Positions 25,498 through 35,241 of a stretch of DNA of 64,000 nt are shown here, piece after piece. The notes under the pieces were generated by a model. The model worked only from the letters and a program-made list of their open reading frames with translations, made no database searches and was not told where the DNA came from. How positions within the stretch are numbered: position 1 is the stretch's first letter; every line of letters begins with the position of its first letter. Source of the stretch: an uncultured Lachnospiraceae bacterium (GTDB lineage: Bacteria > Bacillota > Clostridia > Lachnospirales > Lachnospiraceae); NCBI GenBank assembly GCA_944384025.1, contig CALWRS010000008.1:1-64000 (forward strand), written 5' to 3'. The position numbers were made by a program, and so were the translations under genes.

Positions 25498-27003
25498 ATG
25501 TTAAAGAAGAAGATACTTGGACTTCTGCTTGCCTCCTCGCTGTTTTTGGCAACCGCTTGTCAAAACGCCAGCGAGCCAGCAGCTTCTCCGACGCCCTCAG
25601 GGGGAGGTGCTTCGGAAACCCCTACACCGAACGTAACGATTGACGAAAGCGCTTTGCAGCTTGTATACGACGCTTCGCAAAAAGAGCAGGTAATCGACGG
25701 ATTTGGCGCAGGCTTTACTTGGTACAGCAACTACGCCATCGACGCGCACAACTCCGAAGAAATTCTGGATTTGCTCTTTAAAGACGCGGGGCTTACCATT
25801 TTGCGCTTTAAAAATGACTACGACTACGACTGTTTTGAGGACTCCGCATCTACAAACCTTGCGTTTTACGAAGCGGCAAAGGAACGCGCTGCACAAAGAG
25901 GCGAAGACATCACCGTTTTGTATACGAGCTGGTCTCCTGCCGCTTACTTGAAGAACACAGGGAGAGTGGACGGGGAAGGAACGCTTCGGCGCAACGAAAA
26001 CGGGGAATACGACTACGAAGGTTTTGCACAGTGGTGGCTGGAAGCTGTAGAAGCGTACCGGAAAAAAGGAATTGCGGTAGACGTTATCAGTATTCAGAAC
26101 GAGTGCGACTTTATTGCCAGCTACGAAAGCTGCGAGTTTGACCCGACCGAGACGACCAAAAACGCCTGCTACGCGGACGCTTACCTTGCAACATACCGGC
26201 TCTTATCGGAAAAGCTTGGCGAAGACATTCCTTTGATGATTGGCCCGGAGACGATGACGGTTAACGCATATGACTTAAAGAGATACGTTGCCAAAATCGT
26301 AGAAGAAGAGCCGCAAAGCCTTTACGCTTTAGCGCACCATTTGTACCTTGGCGGTACGTCCACCGACGACCCGCCGTATTGCGATTACGACTCTTTCCTA
26401 TTTAACTTTATGGACATTAAAGAGTACATCCAAGAAATCAACTGCAAAGCATGGCAGACCGAGTTTTACCGTGGAACGACATTGCAGACAGCAAACGTAA
26501 TTAACAACTCTCTGACATTTGAAAACGTCAGCGCTTACATCTACTGGGGCGGAATCTGGGAGGCATCCAAAACGGATAACCTTAACACCAGCAACCTGAT
26601 TGTTGTAGGCCGCGGCATTCAGAACTGGCCTACCGAAGACGGTTATCTGGCATGCGGAGACTACTACGCTTTGCGTCACTTCTCGGAATATATCCGTCCG
26701 GGATATCACCGCATTACCGCTTCGATCAAAAACGACGGAGACATTCGCCTTTCCATGTACGCAAGCCCCGACCAATCTCGGATGGTGCTTGTCGTAATTA
26801 ATAACGGCACGGATGAGCAGACGCTTCAGCTTCCGTTAGAAGATTATACGGTTACGGGAACAAAAGTGATTCAGTCGATCTTCTCGGAGAACTTCACAGC
26901 GGATATGCTCTATCAGGACAAAGGTTCTCTTACAGCTGAGAACAAAGTAACGCTGCCCGCGGAAAGCGTTACGACGATTGTAATCGACGGCTCTGCAAAA
27001 TAA
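25498..27003 (+). CDS. GH30-family xylanase/glycosidase lipoprotein
   Basis: 501 residues. Lipobox LATAC (Cys21), P/T/S-rich linker (23-45), then a GH30 barrel plus side beta-domain. Catalytic residues by motif are acid/base Glu202 in SIQNECDF and nucleophile Glu322 in WQTEFYRG; QVIDGFGAGFTW and LYTSWSPAAYLKNTG are typical early GH30 segments. Overall style fits subfamily 8-like glucuronoxylan or xylan hydrolases, though the glucuronate-binding Arg cannot be placed by eye. Anchored outside the cell, it complements the GH10-CBM9 protein. Monocistronic with a strong terminator. Confidence 0.88.
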   Translation: MLKKKILGLLLASSLFLATACQNASEPAASPTPSGGGASETPTPNVTIDESALQLVYDASQKEQVIDGFGAGFTWYSNYAIDAHNSEEILDLLFKDAGLTILRFKNDYDYDCFEDSASTNLAFYEAAKERAAQRGEDITVLYTSWSPAAYLKNTGRVDGEGTLRRNENGEYDYEGFAQWWLEAVEAYRKKGIAVDVISIQNECDFIASYESCEFDPTETTKNACYADAYLATYRLLSEKLGEDIPLMIGPETMTVNAYDLKRYVAKIVEEEPQSLYALAHHLYLGGTSTDDPPYCDYDSFLFNFMDIKEYIQEINCKAWQTEFYRGTTLQTANVINNSLTFENVSAYIYWGGIWEASKTDNLNTSNLIVVGRGIQNWPTEDGYLACGDYYALRHFSEYIRPGYHRITASIKNDGDIRLSMYASPDQSRMVLVVINNGTDEQTLQLPLEDYTVTGTKVIQSIFSENFTADMLYQDKGSLTAENKVTLPAESVTTIVIDGSAK

Positions 27004-27023
27004 CCAACGCCTCGAATTGAAGC

Positions 27024-27066
27024 AAAAACGGTGCAGTATGGCAAAACTTACTGCACCGTTTTTTTC
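27024..27066 (+). terminator. Intrinsic terminator of the GH30 gene
   Basis: Perfect 12-bp stem AACGGTGCAGTA/TACTGCACCGTT followed by TTTTTT. Confidence 0.9.
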
Positions 27067-27145
27067 TTAATACCAATCGTGCTTTTCGTTTCTGTCAAGC
27101 GCGTTGATTCGGTTCATCTCTTCTTCTGTCAGTGAAAAATGCAAC
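27067..27145 (-). pseudogene. Aldo/keto reductase C-terminal fragment
   Basis: The minus strand reads LHFSLTEEEMNRINALDRNEKHDWY and stop, the characteristic tail of class-11 aldo/keto reductases. Everything upstream of these 25 residues is missing. An inverted repeat (TGCAAC/GTTGCA) lies at the break, 27140-27158. It was probably divergent from the LysR fragment that follows. Confidence 0.75.
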
Positions 27146-27204
27146 AGACTGCGTTGCATTTAATTTTTCAACTAACCCTATAATCTAAGGGATGTTAAAG
27201 CCTT

Positions 27205-27318
27205 ATGGAAATCCGAGTTCTTCGATATTTTTTAGCAATCGCCAGAGAAGGCAGCATTACGAATGCCGCTAATTTCAAGGAGGACTTGCTGGGCGCTGCG
27301 CTCATCTGCTCAAGGCAG
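27205..27318 (+). pseudogene. LysR-family regulator N-terminal fragment
   Basis: Begins MEIRVLRYFLAIAREGSITNAANF, a textbook LysR HTH start, with a TATAAT at 27179. The recognition helix (normally QPTLSRQ) is missing and the text jumps to KEDLLGAALICSRQL, which resembles the next LysR segment, then runs into the stop of the opposing hydrolase pseudogene at 27319. Thus an internal deletion plus loss of the effector domain. Confidence 0.75.
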
Positions 27319-28249
27319 TTATTCGTATTCTTCCCACCACGCTTCCGTGAACTGCTCGATTTCGTCGTATCGGACCGCTTCACCCATGCGGGGTGTCGCT
27401 ATATTTACGCCAAGCTCGCCTGCTGCCGCAGTTGCCTGCTTTGGCGGTTCGTCCCATGCGTGGTTTGAAAGCGCAAAAGCACCCCAGTGAATCGGGATGT
27501 ACCACTTCGCGTGCGCGTCCTTTGCCGCCTGCACCGATTCTCTTGGATTCATATGCGTCTGCGCCCAGCCTGCATCGTACTGGCCGGAATCAGCAAGCAT
27601 CAAATCGACCGCGCCGAAACGCTCGTAAACGCGGGAAAAGACATCATAATATCCGGTGTCGCCGGTGTAGTAAACGCTGTGGCTATCGTCTGCAAAATAG
27701 ATGCCACCCCAAAGCGTTGTGTTTGGCTTTAGCGGATTTCTGCCGGTATAGTGCTGCGCAGGAATCAGCGTGTAAATGACGCCGTCAAGCTCTATGCTTT
27801 CCCACCATAGGAAGCGCAATCTCCGAAAACCGCTTCGGTCCGGCAAATCCTACCGGCGACGCTCGCTTTGACAGCACAGGGTCTAAGAAAATGTTTTTGT
27901 CTCCAAGCTGAATAAGCGTAGTGGAATGCCCGTACCATCTTACCGTAAGCGTGCCCGCATCCCCCCTTTGGATGTTGGCATCTTTAACTGCAGGAAGCGT
28001 TTCTTCCGGCTTTACTCTATCGCTTGTCTCCCCTGTCTTTCCGGTCATCAAGGTAAAATCGTTTTCGTTATGAAACTCCCCGTCGTAATACAACGTACTC
28101 TTTTGGGCAAAGCTCTCCCGCATTTCCTTGTTTGGCGTCTTTCCTACCGATGGGTAGAACCAGAGAAACAAAAAGGCGATCAGCAAAATAACGCCGACAA
28201 CGATTAAAATAATAAGAACGATTTTTCCCAGTACCCTTCGTATTTTCAT
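27319..28249 (-). pseudogene. Metallo-beta-lactamase-fold (UlaG-like) hydrolase, zinc motif deleted and frameshifted
   Basis: Two overlapping frames make up one family member. The 5' part (28249 to about 27800) has a membrane anchor helix, then LTVRWYGHSTTLIQLGDKNIFLDPVLSKRASP..., ending FSEIALP. The 3' part picks up in another frame at WWESIELDGVIYTLIPAQH and continues through YYTGDTGYYD, LADSGQYD, IPIHWGAF to FTEAWWEEYE. The stretch that should link them, including the zinc-binding HxHxDH motif and about 60 residues, is absent, and the frame changes at the junction near 27800-27815. The protein cannot be a functional hydrolase. It is 7 nt downstream of asnA. Confidence 0.85.
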
Positions 28250-28256
28250 AAGCGTA

Positions 28257-29267
28257 TTACAAAAGCATTACTCCTCGCTCGCTCGCGTAGCGAACGTCTT
28301 CCTCCGGCCAGACGGAAACTTGCACTTCTCCGATATGCGCTTTCCGCAAATAAAACATGCATATCCGCGACTGTCCGATTCCTCCGCCAACTGTATATGG
28401 CAGTTTCCCTTCCAGTACCGCTTTTTGGAACGGAAGCGCAGCTCTTTCCTCACAGCCCGCTTTCTTCAGCTGCTCACGAAGCGATTGTTCGTCCACGCGA
28501 ATTCCCATGGAGGAAAGCTCTAGGGCAATATCTGTCACCGGATAATAGACAATAATATCGCCGTTTAGCTTCCAGTCGTCGTAATCCGGCGCGCGTCCGT
28601 CGTGCTTTTCTCCGGACGCTAACAAGTCTCCGATATGCATCAAAAAGACTGCGCCTTTTTCCTTTGCAATTTGGTATTCCCTCTCCTTTGGCGAAAGTTT
28701 CGGATACCGCTGTGCAAGCTCTTCCGACGTAACAAAAGAAATCTCTTCCGGCAAAATGCACTGAATGTATTCGTAGCAGTTCGCCATATATTTTTCCGTA
28801 ACGCGAAGCGCCTCGTAAACTGCTTTCACTACGTCGCGCAGCGTCTTTTCCGTTCGGTCTTCTTTCCGGATAATCTTCTCCCAGTCCCACTGGTCTACAA
28901 AGATAGAATGGATATTATCCGTCACTTCGTCCCGCCGGATTGCATTCATATCCGTATACAGTCCTTCACCCTCGCGAAAGCCGTAGCGGTCAAGCGCCAT
29001 CCGCTTCCACTTTGCAAGCGAGTGCACAATCTCCATAGAGCGCTCCGCCTGCTCTTTTACACCAAAGCACACCGGACGCTCAACTCCGTTTAGGTTGTCA
29101 TTTAAACCGGACTCCGGAGCGACGAACAAGGGCGCAGATACGCGGTATAAGTTAAGCTGCGTAGCAAGCTCCCGTTCAAAAAAGTCTTTAACGCGCTTGA
29201 TTGCAATCTGAGTCTCTCGGTTGCTAAGCGCCGAAGCATATCCTTCTGGAATGTAAATATTTCGCAT
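28257..29267 (-). CDS. asnA: Aspartate-ammonia ligase (asparagine synthetase A)
   Basis: 336 residues, normal for AsnA (330 in E. coli), a class II aminoacyl-tRNA-synthetase-like enzyme that makes asparagine from aspartate, ammonia and ATP. Motifs: [49 protein letters not shown] and the C-terminal [12 protein letters not shown]. Start ATG 29267 is preceded by GGGAAAGGG. It follows DUF1846 by 21 nt and precedes the broken hydrolase by 7 nt, so the three form one transcript. Confidence 0.96.
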   Translation of the reverse strand: MRNIYIPEGYASALSNRETQIAIKRVKDFFERELATQLNLYRVSAPLFVAPESGLNDNLNGVERPVCFGVKEQAERSMEIVHSLAKWKRMALDRYGFREGEGLYTDMNAIRRDEVTDNIHSIFVDQWDWEKIIRKEDRTEKTLRDVVKAVYEALRVTEKYMANCYEYIQCILPEEISFVTSEELAQRYPKLSPKEREYQIAKEKGAVFLMHIGDLLASGEKHDGRAPDYDDWKLNGDIIVYYPVTDIALELSSMGIRVDEQSLREQLKKAGCEERAALPFQKAVLEGKLPYTVGGGIGQSRICMFYLRKAHIGEVQVSVWPEEDVRYASERGVMLL

Positions 29268-29288
29268 AATAATTTTCCCTTTCCCACT

Positions 29289-30779
29289 TTACTTATGATA
29301 CAATTTCTCTGTCTCGTATTTCGGTTCGCATGTCAGGCGCATCCCCAGCTTGCGGAACAGGTTTTCATCTACGGAGGACAAGATAACGCTGGAATGCACT
29401 TCGCAGTCCAAAAGGGAAGAAAGCTGCTGCATAGCGCGCGCGGCGTCCGCGTTTGTCGTAGCGCAAATGGAGAGCGCCAGAAGCGTTTCGTCCGTATGCA
29501 GCCGCGGGTTGCGGTTGCCAAGGTGATTTACTTTTAAATCCTGAATAGGCGCAAGTATTTCCGGAGGAAGAAGTTTCGTCTCATCCGGAATGTGCGCAAG
29601 CGCCTTTAGGGCGTTTAGCAAAGCCGCCGAAGACGCTCCAAGCAAAGACGAAGTCTTTCCGCAAATAAGCCGCCCGTCCCCCAGTTCAATCGCAACTGCC
29701 GGCGCACCGGTTTCTTCTGCTTTTTTTGTAGCAGCTTCAATAACCGGGCGATCCGCAACCGTAATTTCCGCCTGCTCCATTAACAGCTCAATTTTATAAA
29801 CCGCTTCCTCAGCCGAAGGAATGTTTCCTTTTCGCTGGCTGCAAAGCGTCGTATAATACCGGCGTACAATTTCCTCTCTGGACGCCTTCTTTACGGCGGG
29901 ATCGTCAACAATGCAATTTCCCGCCATATTTACGCCCATATCGGTCGGCGACTGATAAGGAGAGCTGCCGTATATGCGCTGAAACATTGCTTTTAGCACC
30001 GGAAAAATTTCTACGTCTCGGTTATAATTAACTGCCCGCTCTCCGTACGCTTCTAGGTGAAACGGGTCAATCATATTGACGTCGTTTAAGTCTGCTGTTG
30101 CCGCTTCGTAAGCGAGGTTCACCGGGTGCTTAAGCGAAAGGTTCCAAATCGGAAACGTTTCAAACTTCGCGTATCCCGCCCGAACGCCACGCTGATGCTC
30201 GTGGTACAGCTGGGACAAGCAAGTCGCCATCTTTCCGCTGCCTGGTCCCGGCGCCGTTACAACAACAAGCGAGCGGCTGGTTTCAATGTATTCGTTTCGC
30301 CCATACCCTTCGTCGCTGACAATTTTGGCCACGTTAGACGGGTAGCCTTCGATGCGGTAATGCCGGAACACGCGAATTCCTAGCGACTCAAGCTTTCTTT
30401 GGTACTGCAAAACGCTCTCCTGCTCCACAAACTGCGTCAGCACAACACTGCCAACATACAAGCCGCAGCTTCTAAACGCGTCAATAAGCCGCAAAACGTC
30501 CAGCTCGTAAGTAATGCTTAAGTCTCCCCGCACTTTATTTTTTACGATGTCGCCCGCGTTAATAGCAATTACAATCTCCGTATCGTCTCCTAGTTGCAAA
30601 AGCATCCTAATTTTGCTGTCTGGCTGAAAGCCGGGGAGCACACGGGAAGCATGGTAATCGTCAAACAGCTTTCCGCCGAATTCCAGATACAGCTTTCCGC
30701 CAAACTGCGCAATCCGCTCTTTTATGCGGGCAGACTGCATCTCTATGTATTTTTCGTTGTCAAATCCACACCTCGTCAT
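29289..30779 (-). CDS. DUF1846 domain protein
   Basis: 496 residues, the standard length of DUF1846. Recognisable segments are GFDNEKYIEMQSARI at the start, FGGKLFDDYHASRVLPGF, VTAPGPGSGKMATCLSQLYH with a P-loop-like glycine run, and ATTNADAARAMQQL near the end. Structures show a nucleotide-binding-like fold, but no activity is established. Upstream of asnA in the same direction, and 29 nt after the HD-GYP gene. Confidence 0.92.
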   Translation of the reverse strand: MTRCGFDNEKYIEMQSARIKERIAQFGGKLYLEFGGKLFDDYHASRVLPGFQPDSKIRMLLQLGDDTEIVIAINAGDIVKNKVRGDLSITYELDVLRLIDAFRSCGLYVGSVVLTQFVEQESVLQYQRKLESLGIRVFRHYRIEGYPSNVAKIVSDEGYGRNEYIETSRSLVVVTAPGPGSGKMATCLSQLYHEHQRGVRAGYAKFETFPIWNLSLKHPVNLAYEAATADLNDVNMIDPFHLEAYGERAVNYNRDVEIFPVLKAMFQRIYGSSPYQSPTDMGVNMAGNCIVDDPAVKKASREEIVRRYYTTLCSQRKGNIPSAEEAVYKIELLMEQAEITVADRPVIEAATKKAEETGAPAVAIELGDGRLICGKTSSLLGASSAALLNALKALAHIPDETKLLPPEILAPIQDLKVNHLGNRNPRLHTDETLLALSICATTNADAARAMQQLSSLLDCEVHSSVILSSVDENLFRKLGMRLTCEPKYETEKLYHK

Positions 30780-30808
30780 TGGTACTTATCCCTAATCCCT
30801 TCCCCAGT

Positions 30809-32023
30809 CTATTTTTCTTCCTGTTCCAAAAACCGCGAAATCGGTTCTTTCAAAGCCAGCACCGTCTCCACGATGCAAGGCTCAAAGGAAATACCCTTTT
30901 GCTGTTCCAAAACAGAAAATGCTTCGTCGATTTCCATGCTCTTTTTATAGCTGCGCTCGCTTAAAAGCGCATCCAGCGCGTCCGCTACCGCCATAATCCG
31001 CGCGCAAAGCGGAATATCCGTTCCGCTTAAGCCTTTTGGATAACCGCTGCCGTCCCAGTGCTCATGGTGATACAAAACCGTATCCTGAATTGCCCCAAAC
31101 AGTTCCTTATCCGTTAAGTTCGACAAATTTTCCGTTACCAGCCGATAACCTTCCGTCGTGTGCTGCTTGATAATTTCGTATTCTTCTTTCGTCAGCCGTC
31201 CCTCTTTTAACAAGATAGAGTCCGGCACCGCCAGCTTGCCGGTATCGTGCAGCGGCGCGGCCATCGCATATTTGCGGATTCGCTCCGAAGAAAGTTCGCT
31301 GGAATAATGTCCCGTCCGTTTTAGCTCCTCTGCAATCATTCTTACGTACTCCCGCGTCCGCAAAACGTGCTCACCGGTGCTTTTATCGCGGGATTCTACA
31401 AGATTAGAAAGACCGGTTACAAGCTGGTTTTGCATCTCCACCATAGCCGCGTTTTGCCTCTGCAGTAGATACAGCGCTTGGTGTATTTTATCGACTAGCA
31501 AGTACAGTATGATCGCGAGTACAAAAAATTCCAGCGTGCTCCAAAAGGAAAATGCTACAAACCACTCCATCGGCTCTAAATCGGACTGGGTAATCATAAC
31601 CTCCGAATAAGACCGCAGGTAAATAGTCAAAATCAAAATCGCGTAGCATATTTCCGTAATGTACAGTGTAAACCGACGGTCGTAATACAAACACGAGAGC
31701 GCCGGTACAATGACGTAGACCAGATTCAAGTTCCACTCCACTTCCGTTGACACGAAACAAATCAACAGGTGAATCCCAATCGTCAGGACGTATTTTGTCA
31801 TTTGCTTCCAGCGAGAGAACTTCTCCAGCCCAAAGGAAAGCCCCAGTACGCCGACCGTGTAGACAAATATAAGAATACAAATCGAGAGCGAAACAATTTC
31901 CAGATGAAACTGCCGAAGCAGAATCAACAGCGGACCAAGCAGCGTCAAAAAGCTTGCGCATCCCATAAGGAAACGATTCATGCTGCGCTCGTTTTGCTCA
32001 AAGTAGCGTTCGTCTACGCCCAT
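30809..32023 (-). CDS. Membrane HD-GYP phosphodiesterase (cyclic di-GMP)
   Basis: 404 residues from ATG 32023 (AAGGGGG upstream; the frame extends 16 codons further without a good site). Six hydrophobic helices within about 20-185, a short coiled linker (ALYLLQRQNAAMVEMQNQLV), then HD-GYP (about 205-395): HVLRTREYVR, APLHDTGKLAVPD with the metal His-Asp pair, EYEIIKQHT, LYHHEHWDGSGYP, and AVADALDAL. Predicted to hydrolyse cyclic di-GMP. It is downstream of trpS and may be partly under its promoter. Confidence 0.9.
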   Translation of the reverse strand: MGVDERYFEQNERSMNRFLMGCASFLTLLGPLLILLRQFHLEIVSLSICILIFVYTVGVLGLSFGLEKFSRWKQMTKYVLTIGIHLLICFVSTEVEWNLNLVYVIVPALSCLYYDRRFTLYITEICYAILILTIYLRSYSEVMITQSDLEPMEWFVAFSFWSTLEFFVLAIILYLLVDKIHQALYLLQRQNAAMVEMQNQLVTGLSNLVESRDKSTGEHVLRTREYVRMIAEELKRTGHYSSELSSERIRKYAMAAPLHDTGKLAVPDSILLKEGRLTKEEYEIIKQHTTEGYRLVTENLSNLTDKELFGAIQDTVLYHHEHWDGSGYPKGLSGTDIPLCARIMAVADALDALLSERSYKKSMEIDEAFSVLEQQKGISFEPCIVETVLALKEPISRFLEQEEK

Positions 32024-32066
32024 TGTCTGTATTGCCCCCTTTTTCGCAACGCTTTTTTTGAACGAA

Positions 32067-32090
32067 TTCAAGATTCACTCGCGAGTCTTG
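32067..32090. repeat. Degenerate copy of the dispersed palindrome after trpS
   Basis: TTCAAGATTCAC, TC, GCGAGTCTTG: an imperfect version of the inverted repeat at 57880-57905, lying between trpS and the HD-GYP gene. Confidence 0.5.
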
Positions 32091-32129
32091 GCGCGGGATT
32101 CGGGTCGGCTTTTGCCGACATCATTCCTA

Positions 32130-33215
32130 TCAGCCCTGATAACGCTCTGTCTGCTCTTTGATCAGCGCCGCATCCTCAAAGTAGTTGATTCGCATTGCTC
32201 TTCTCACGTCAGCCAGCGTCTGCGCCGCCGTCGCTTGTGCTTCCATGCTGCCTTTTCGTAGCAGTTCATAAATTTCCGGAATCCGCTTTCCCCACGCAAG
32301 TCTGCGCTCACGGATGGGAGCCAATTCCTCCTCAAGCACTGCATTTAAGAAACGTTTGATTTTTACGTCTCCTAAGCCGCCCTTTTGGTAATGCTCCTTT
32401 AAGGCGTCCAGATTTTCGTACTCCGAGAGATACTTTTTAAAGTGCTCGTCTTTGCAGAAGGCATCCAGATAAGTAAATACGGTATTTCCTTCCACGCAGC
32501 CCGGATCGCTGACCCGGATATGGTTCGGGTCGGTGTACATGCTCATAACTTTTTGTTTCAGTTCTTCGGCCGTGTCCGCAAGGTAAATGCAATTTCCAAG
32601 CGACTTGCTCATCTTCGCTTTTCCGTCCGTGCCAGGAAGCCGCTGACACGTAACGTTTTCTGGGATGACCGCCTCCGGCTCTACAAGTGTCTCCCCATAT
32701 ACCTGGTTGAATTTGCGCACAATTTCTCTGGCCTGCTCAATCATAGGCAGCTGGTCTTCTCCAACCGGCACTGTAGTTGCGCGAAATGCCGTAATGTCCG
32801 CCGCCTGGCTGATTGGATATGTAAAAAAGCCTACGGGAATACTGGTTTCAAAGTTGCGCATTTGAATTTCGTTTTTTACCGTCGGATTTCTTTGCAGTCT
32901 CGATACCGTCACAAGGTTCATATAATAAAAGGACAGCTCGGTCAGCTCCGGAACCTGCGACTGAATAAAAATCGTGGTTTTTTCCGGGTCAAGCCCGCAG
33001 GCCAAATAATCCAAGGCCACCTCGATAATATTCTGTCTGATTTTTTCCGGATTGTCCGCGTTGTCCGTTAGTGCCTGCGCGTCGGCAATCATAATAAATA
33101 TTTTATCAAAAGCACCGGAATTTTGCAGCTCTACACGCCGCTTCAAAGACCCAACGTAATGTCCTACGTGAAGTCTGCCCGTAGGCCGGTCTCCGGTTAA
33201 AATAATCTTAGCCAT
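32130..33215 (-). CDS. trpS: Tryptophanyl-tRNA synthetase
   Basis: 361 residues, class [18 protein letters not shown] holds the HIGH-type motif and KMSKSLGN the KMSKS loop; [22 protein letters not shown] and [15 protein letters not shown] are TrpRS signatures. Charges tRNA-Trp. GGGAGG precedes the ATG. Only 74 nt separate it from the next gene upstream, with no room for a T-box leader. Confidence 0.97.
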   Translation of the reverse strand: MAKIILTGDRPTGRLHVGHYVGSLKRRVELQNSGAFDKIFIMIADAQALTDNADNPEKIRQNIIEVALDYLACGLDPEKTTIFIQSQVPELTELSFYYMNLVTVSRLQRNPTVKNEIQMRNFETSIPVGFFTYPISQAADITAFRATTVPVGEDQLPMIEQAREIVRKFNQVYGETLVEPEAVIPENVTCQRLPGTDGKAKMSKSLGNCIYLADTAEELKQKVMSMYTDPNHIRVSDPGCVEGNTVFTYLDAFCKDEHFKKYLSEYENLDALKEHYQKGGLGDVKIKRFLNAVLEEELAPIRERRLAWGKRIPEIYELLRKGSMEAQATAAQTLADVRRAMRINYFEDAALIKEQTERYQG

Positions 33216-33289
33216 AATATCCTCCCTTGCCTTTCACACAAATCCTCATCAGAATGAGTATATCCGTACAAAAAGAAAAAGTCAATGGC

Positions 33290-33955
33290 TTAGAAGCAAA
33301 AGAAAGACCCGGGCATGCACAGATTGCAAAGCGCGTTGGCGATACAGAGCTTAACGCACATGCCGTTCATATCTCCACTCGGTGCGCCGTACAGATTTCC
33401 CGTCATGCGATACCACTCGTCGCCGCCTTGCAGCCTCTCTAACGCCTGTCGGTAAGTAATATTGCCCGGCTCCATCTGAACCGCCATCCGAAGGTGCTCA
33501 AACGCCGCCGCCTGGTTGCGCAGTCCTGCGTTTGCCACGCCGTACAAGTAGTGCCAATAAGCAGTGCGCTCCGTAATCGACTGTAAAATCGTTACAGCTT
33601 CCTTAAACGCGCGATTTCGAATATAGTTTTCCGCCACGTGCAAATAGCGCGTATTGTCGTCTTCGTACGAGCTTTGCTGCTCTGTCCTTCTGCCGTAAGC
33701 GCCCGAATATGCGCCAAATCCGCCAAATCCGTAATTTCCGCCGTAGTATGCGCTCTGCCCGCCTCCCGTTTCGTGGTTCATAATCGCCTGATACGCCTGC
33801 TGAATTTCTTTAAACTTTTCTTCTGCCTGCTCCTTGTTCGGGTTGTTGATGTTGGCATCCGGGTGATAAATGCGGCTGAGTTTTCGATACGCTTTTTTCA
33901 CTTCGTCGTCGCTTGCCGTTCTTGGCAGACCAAGAACTTCGTAAGGATCTCTCAT
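33290..33955 (-). CDS. J-domain protein with TPR-like C-terminal part
   Basis: 221 residues. J-domain at 1-70 ([27 protein letters not shown] at about 32-34), a G/Y-rich linker, then a helical segment (about 100-180; [41 protein letters not shown]) that looks like tetratricopeptide-type repeats, and a Cys-rich hydrophobic tail. It lacks the zinc-finger and client-binding domains of DnaJ, so it is a specialised Hsp70 co-chaperone. It overlaps DUF5685 by 4 nt (ATGA), implying a functional pair. Confidence 0.85.
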   Translation of the reverse strand: MRDPYEVLGLPRTASDDEVKKAYRKLSRIYHPDANINNPNKEQAEEKFKEIQQAYQAIMNHETGGGQSAYYGGNYGFGGFGAYSGAYGRRTEQQSSYEDDNTRYLHVAENYIRNRAFKEAVTILQSITERTAYWHYLYGVANAGLRNQAAAFEHLRMAVQMEPGNITYRQALERLQGGDEWYRMTGNLYGAPSGDMNGMCVKLCIANALCNLCMPGSFFCF

Positions 33956-34803
33956 GACTTCCCCGACACCTCGCTTTCCCGGCGTCCTTTCCCCTTGCGG
34001 AACGCCGTCCAGATTCCTGAATATAAAACATTCCTTAGAATGTCTGTATTTTCTACGATTGGGAGCCGCTCAAATACCCGCGCACAGTCAGCAGCCATCA
34101 GCTCCAAAACTTGACCGACCCAATCCCGCAGCCCGTCCTCGCCGATTGTCTGCGCTAGCTTCTCCAACGGATTAAACCGATGCTTCTTTCGGTCCAGCGC
34201 CAAATCGTCGTATGCGTCCAGCAGATAAATGAATTTTCCCAGATGAAACCCCATCTGCCGAAGCTCTTCTTCCCACTCGTCTTTTTTCCATGCAAAAACT
34301 TCGCCAAGCACTCTGCCAAAACACGCCGCCAGTCGGTCAATGTCTTCTTCCTTTTCGCCCTCCAGCCGCACAAGCGAACGCATTGCAAGAAAAATGCGCT
34401 TGCCTTTTACGCGGTAAGTCTCCTTAAGCCGTTTGCTCCGCGCACCAAGCACGCGCGCGTAAAAATACCGCAGCGCCTTCTTTTCGTCTCTCCAGTCGTC
34501 CATGCACTTTAAGTAGGCCAGTAAGACATTCATATCCGCTACGTAGGAAATCGCCGGATTTTGCTCGTACGGCTGTTTGCAAAACGGATGCGCCGCGCAG
34601 CGCCCCATACGTCTCTGCGAATCCAAATCGTACAAAGACGAAAGCAAAAGCGCTAAAAACGCGCAGTCATAATTGACGCTGTACTGCCCCGCTAAGCGAT
34701 AATCGGCAAAGAGCGCATGGCAGACGCCGCAATAATACCGGCGGTACTCCTTCCATTCCCTGCCTCGCAGTTCGTCCTGATTTACCACGACATATCCGTA
34801 CAT
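33952..34803 (-). CDS. DUF5685 family protein
   Basis: 283 residues, all-helical with conserved YYCGVCHAL and [11 protein letters not shown] at the N-terminus and [22 protein letters not shown], matching the DUF5685 family. The paired cysteines suggest a metal or redox site. Function unknown. Translationally coupled to the J-domain protein; the pair may act as a chaperone and its dedicated client. AAAGGA ribosome site before the ATG. Confidence 0.8.
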   Translation of the reverse strand: MYGYVVVNQDELRGREWKEYRRYYCGVCHALFADYRLAGQYSVNYDCAFLALLLSSLYDLDSQRRMGRCAAHPFCKQPYEQNPAISYVADMNVLLAYLKCMDDWRDEKKALRYFYARVLGARSKRLKETYRVKGKRIFLAMRSLVRLEGEKEEDIDRLAACFGRVLGEVFAWKKDEWEEELRQMGFHLGKFIYLLDAYDDLALDRKKHRFNPLEKLAQTIGEDGLRDWVGQVLELMAADCARVFERLPIVENTDILRNVLYSGIWTAFRKGKGRRESEVSGKS

Positions 34804-34839
34804 CTGTAAATCCTTTCTTTTGTCTTTCTATGCTGCGTT

Positions 34840-35235
34840 TTACGAACGCGTCCGGAACACAAAGCGGCATTTTGGGCAGGTGACTTCCAGTTTTCCTTTT
34901 CCCTTTGGCACGCGAATCTGCTGTTTGCAGGAAGGGCATTTGCACAGATGATACATCTTTTTCATTGTGCGAAGCCGCTTTTTCTTTGTGAAAAAGTTCC
35001 GGATTCCCTGCGTTTTTTGCAAATACCAGCGGTTCTCCGCCGCGCGCCGATCCGTCCGTTTGGAAAACATCCTCCAATACGAACCGACAATGCACAAAAG
35101 ACCTAGGAAATAAAGGACCCTCGTCCCGGCAAACAGATCGGCCACAACCAATACAAGCGCAATTCCTAGCAGCAGATTGTTTAACTGGTCGTTTCCATAA
35201 CGCCCGCGCATAAACCGCTCCATTCGCTCTCTCAT
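34840..35235 (-). CDS. Small membrane protein with C-terminal zinc ribbon
   Basis: 131 residues: two close hydrophobic helices (about 18-50), a basic linker, then HLCKCPSCKQQIRVPKGKGKL and VTCPKCRFVFRTRS, a CxxC-CxxC zinc ribbon. The ribbon resembles those of nucleic-acid-binding or regulatory proteins but function is unknown. It follows deoD by 6 nt and heads into DUF5685. Confidence 0.75.
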   Translation of the reverse strand: MRERMERFMRGRYGNDQLNNLLLGIALVLVVADLFAGTRVLYFLGLLCIVGSYWRMFSKRTDRRAAENRWYLQKTQGIRNFFTKKKRLRTMKKMYHLCKCPSCKQQIRVPKGKGKLEVTCPKCRFVFRTRS

Positions 35236-35241
35236 AGCTTT

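Noticed and set aside
33216..33289. T-box or attenuator before trpS
   Set aside because: Only 74 nt to the next gene; no T-box motif or stem pairs found. The same holds for asnA.
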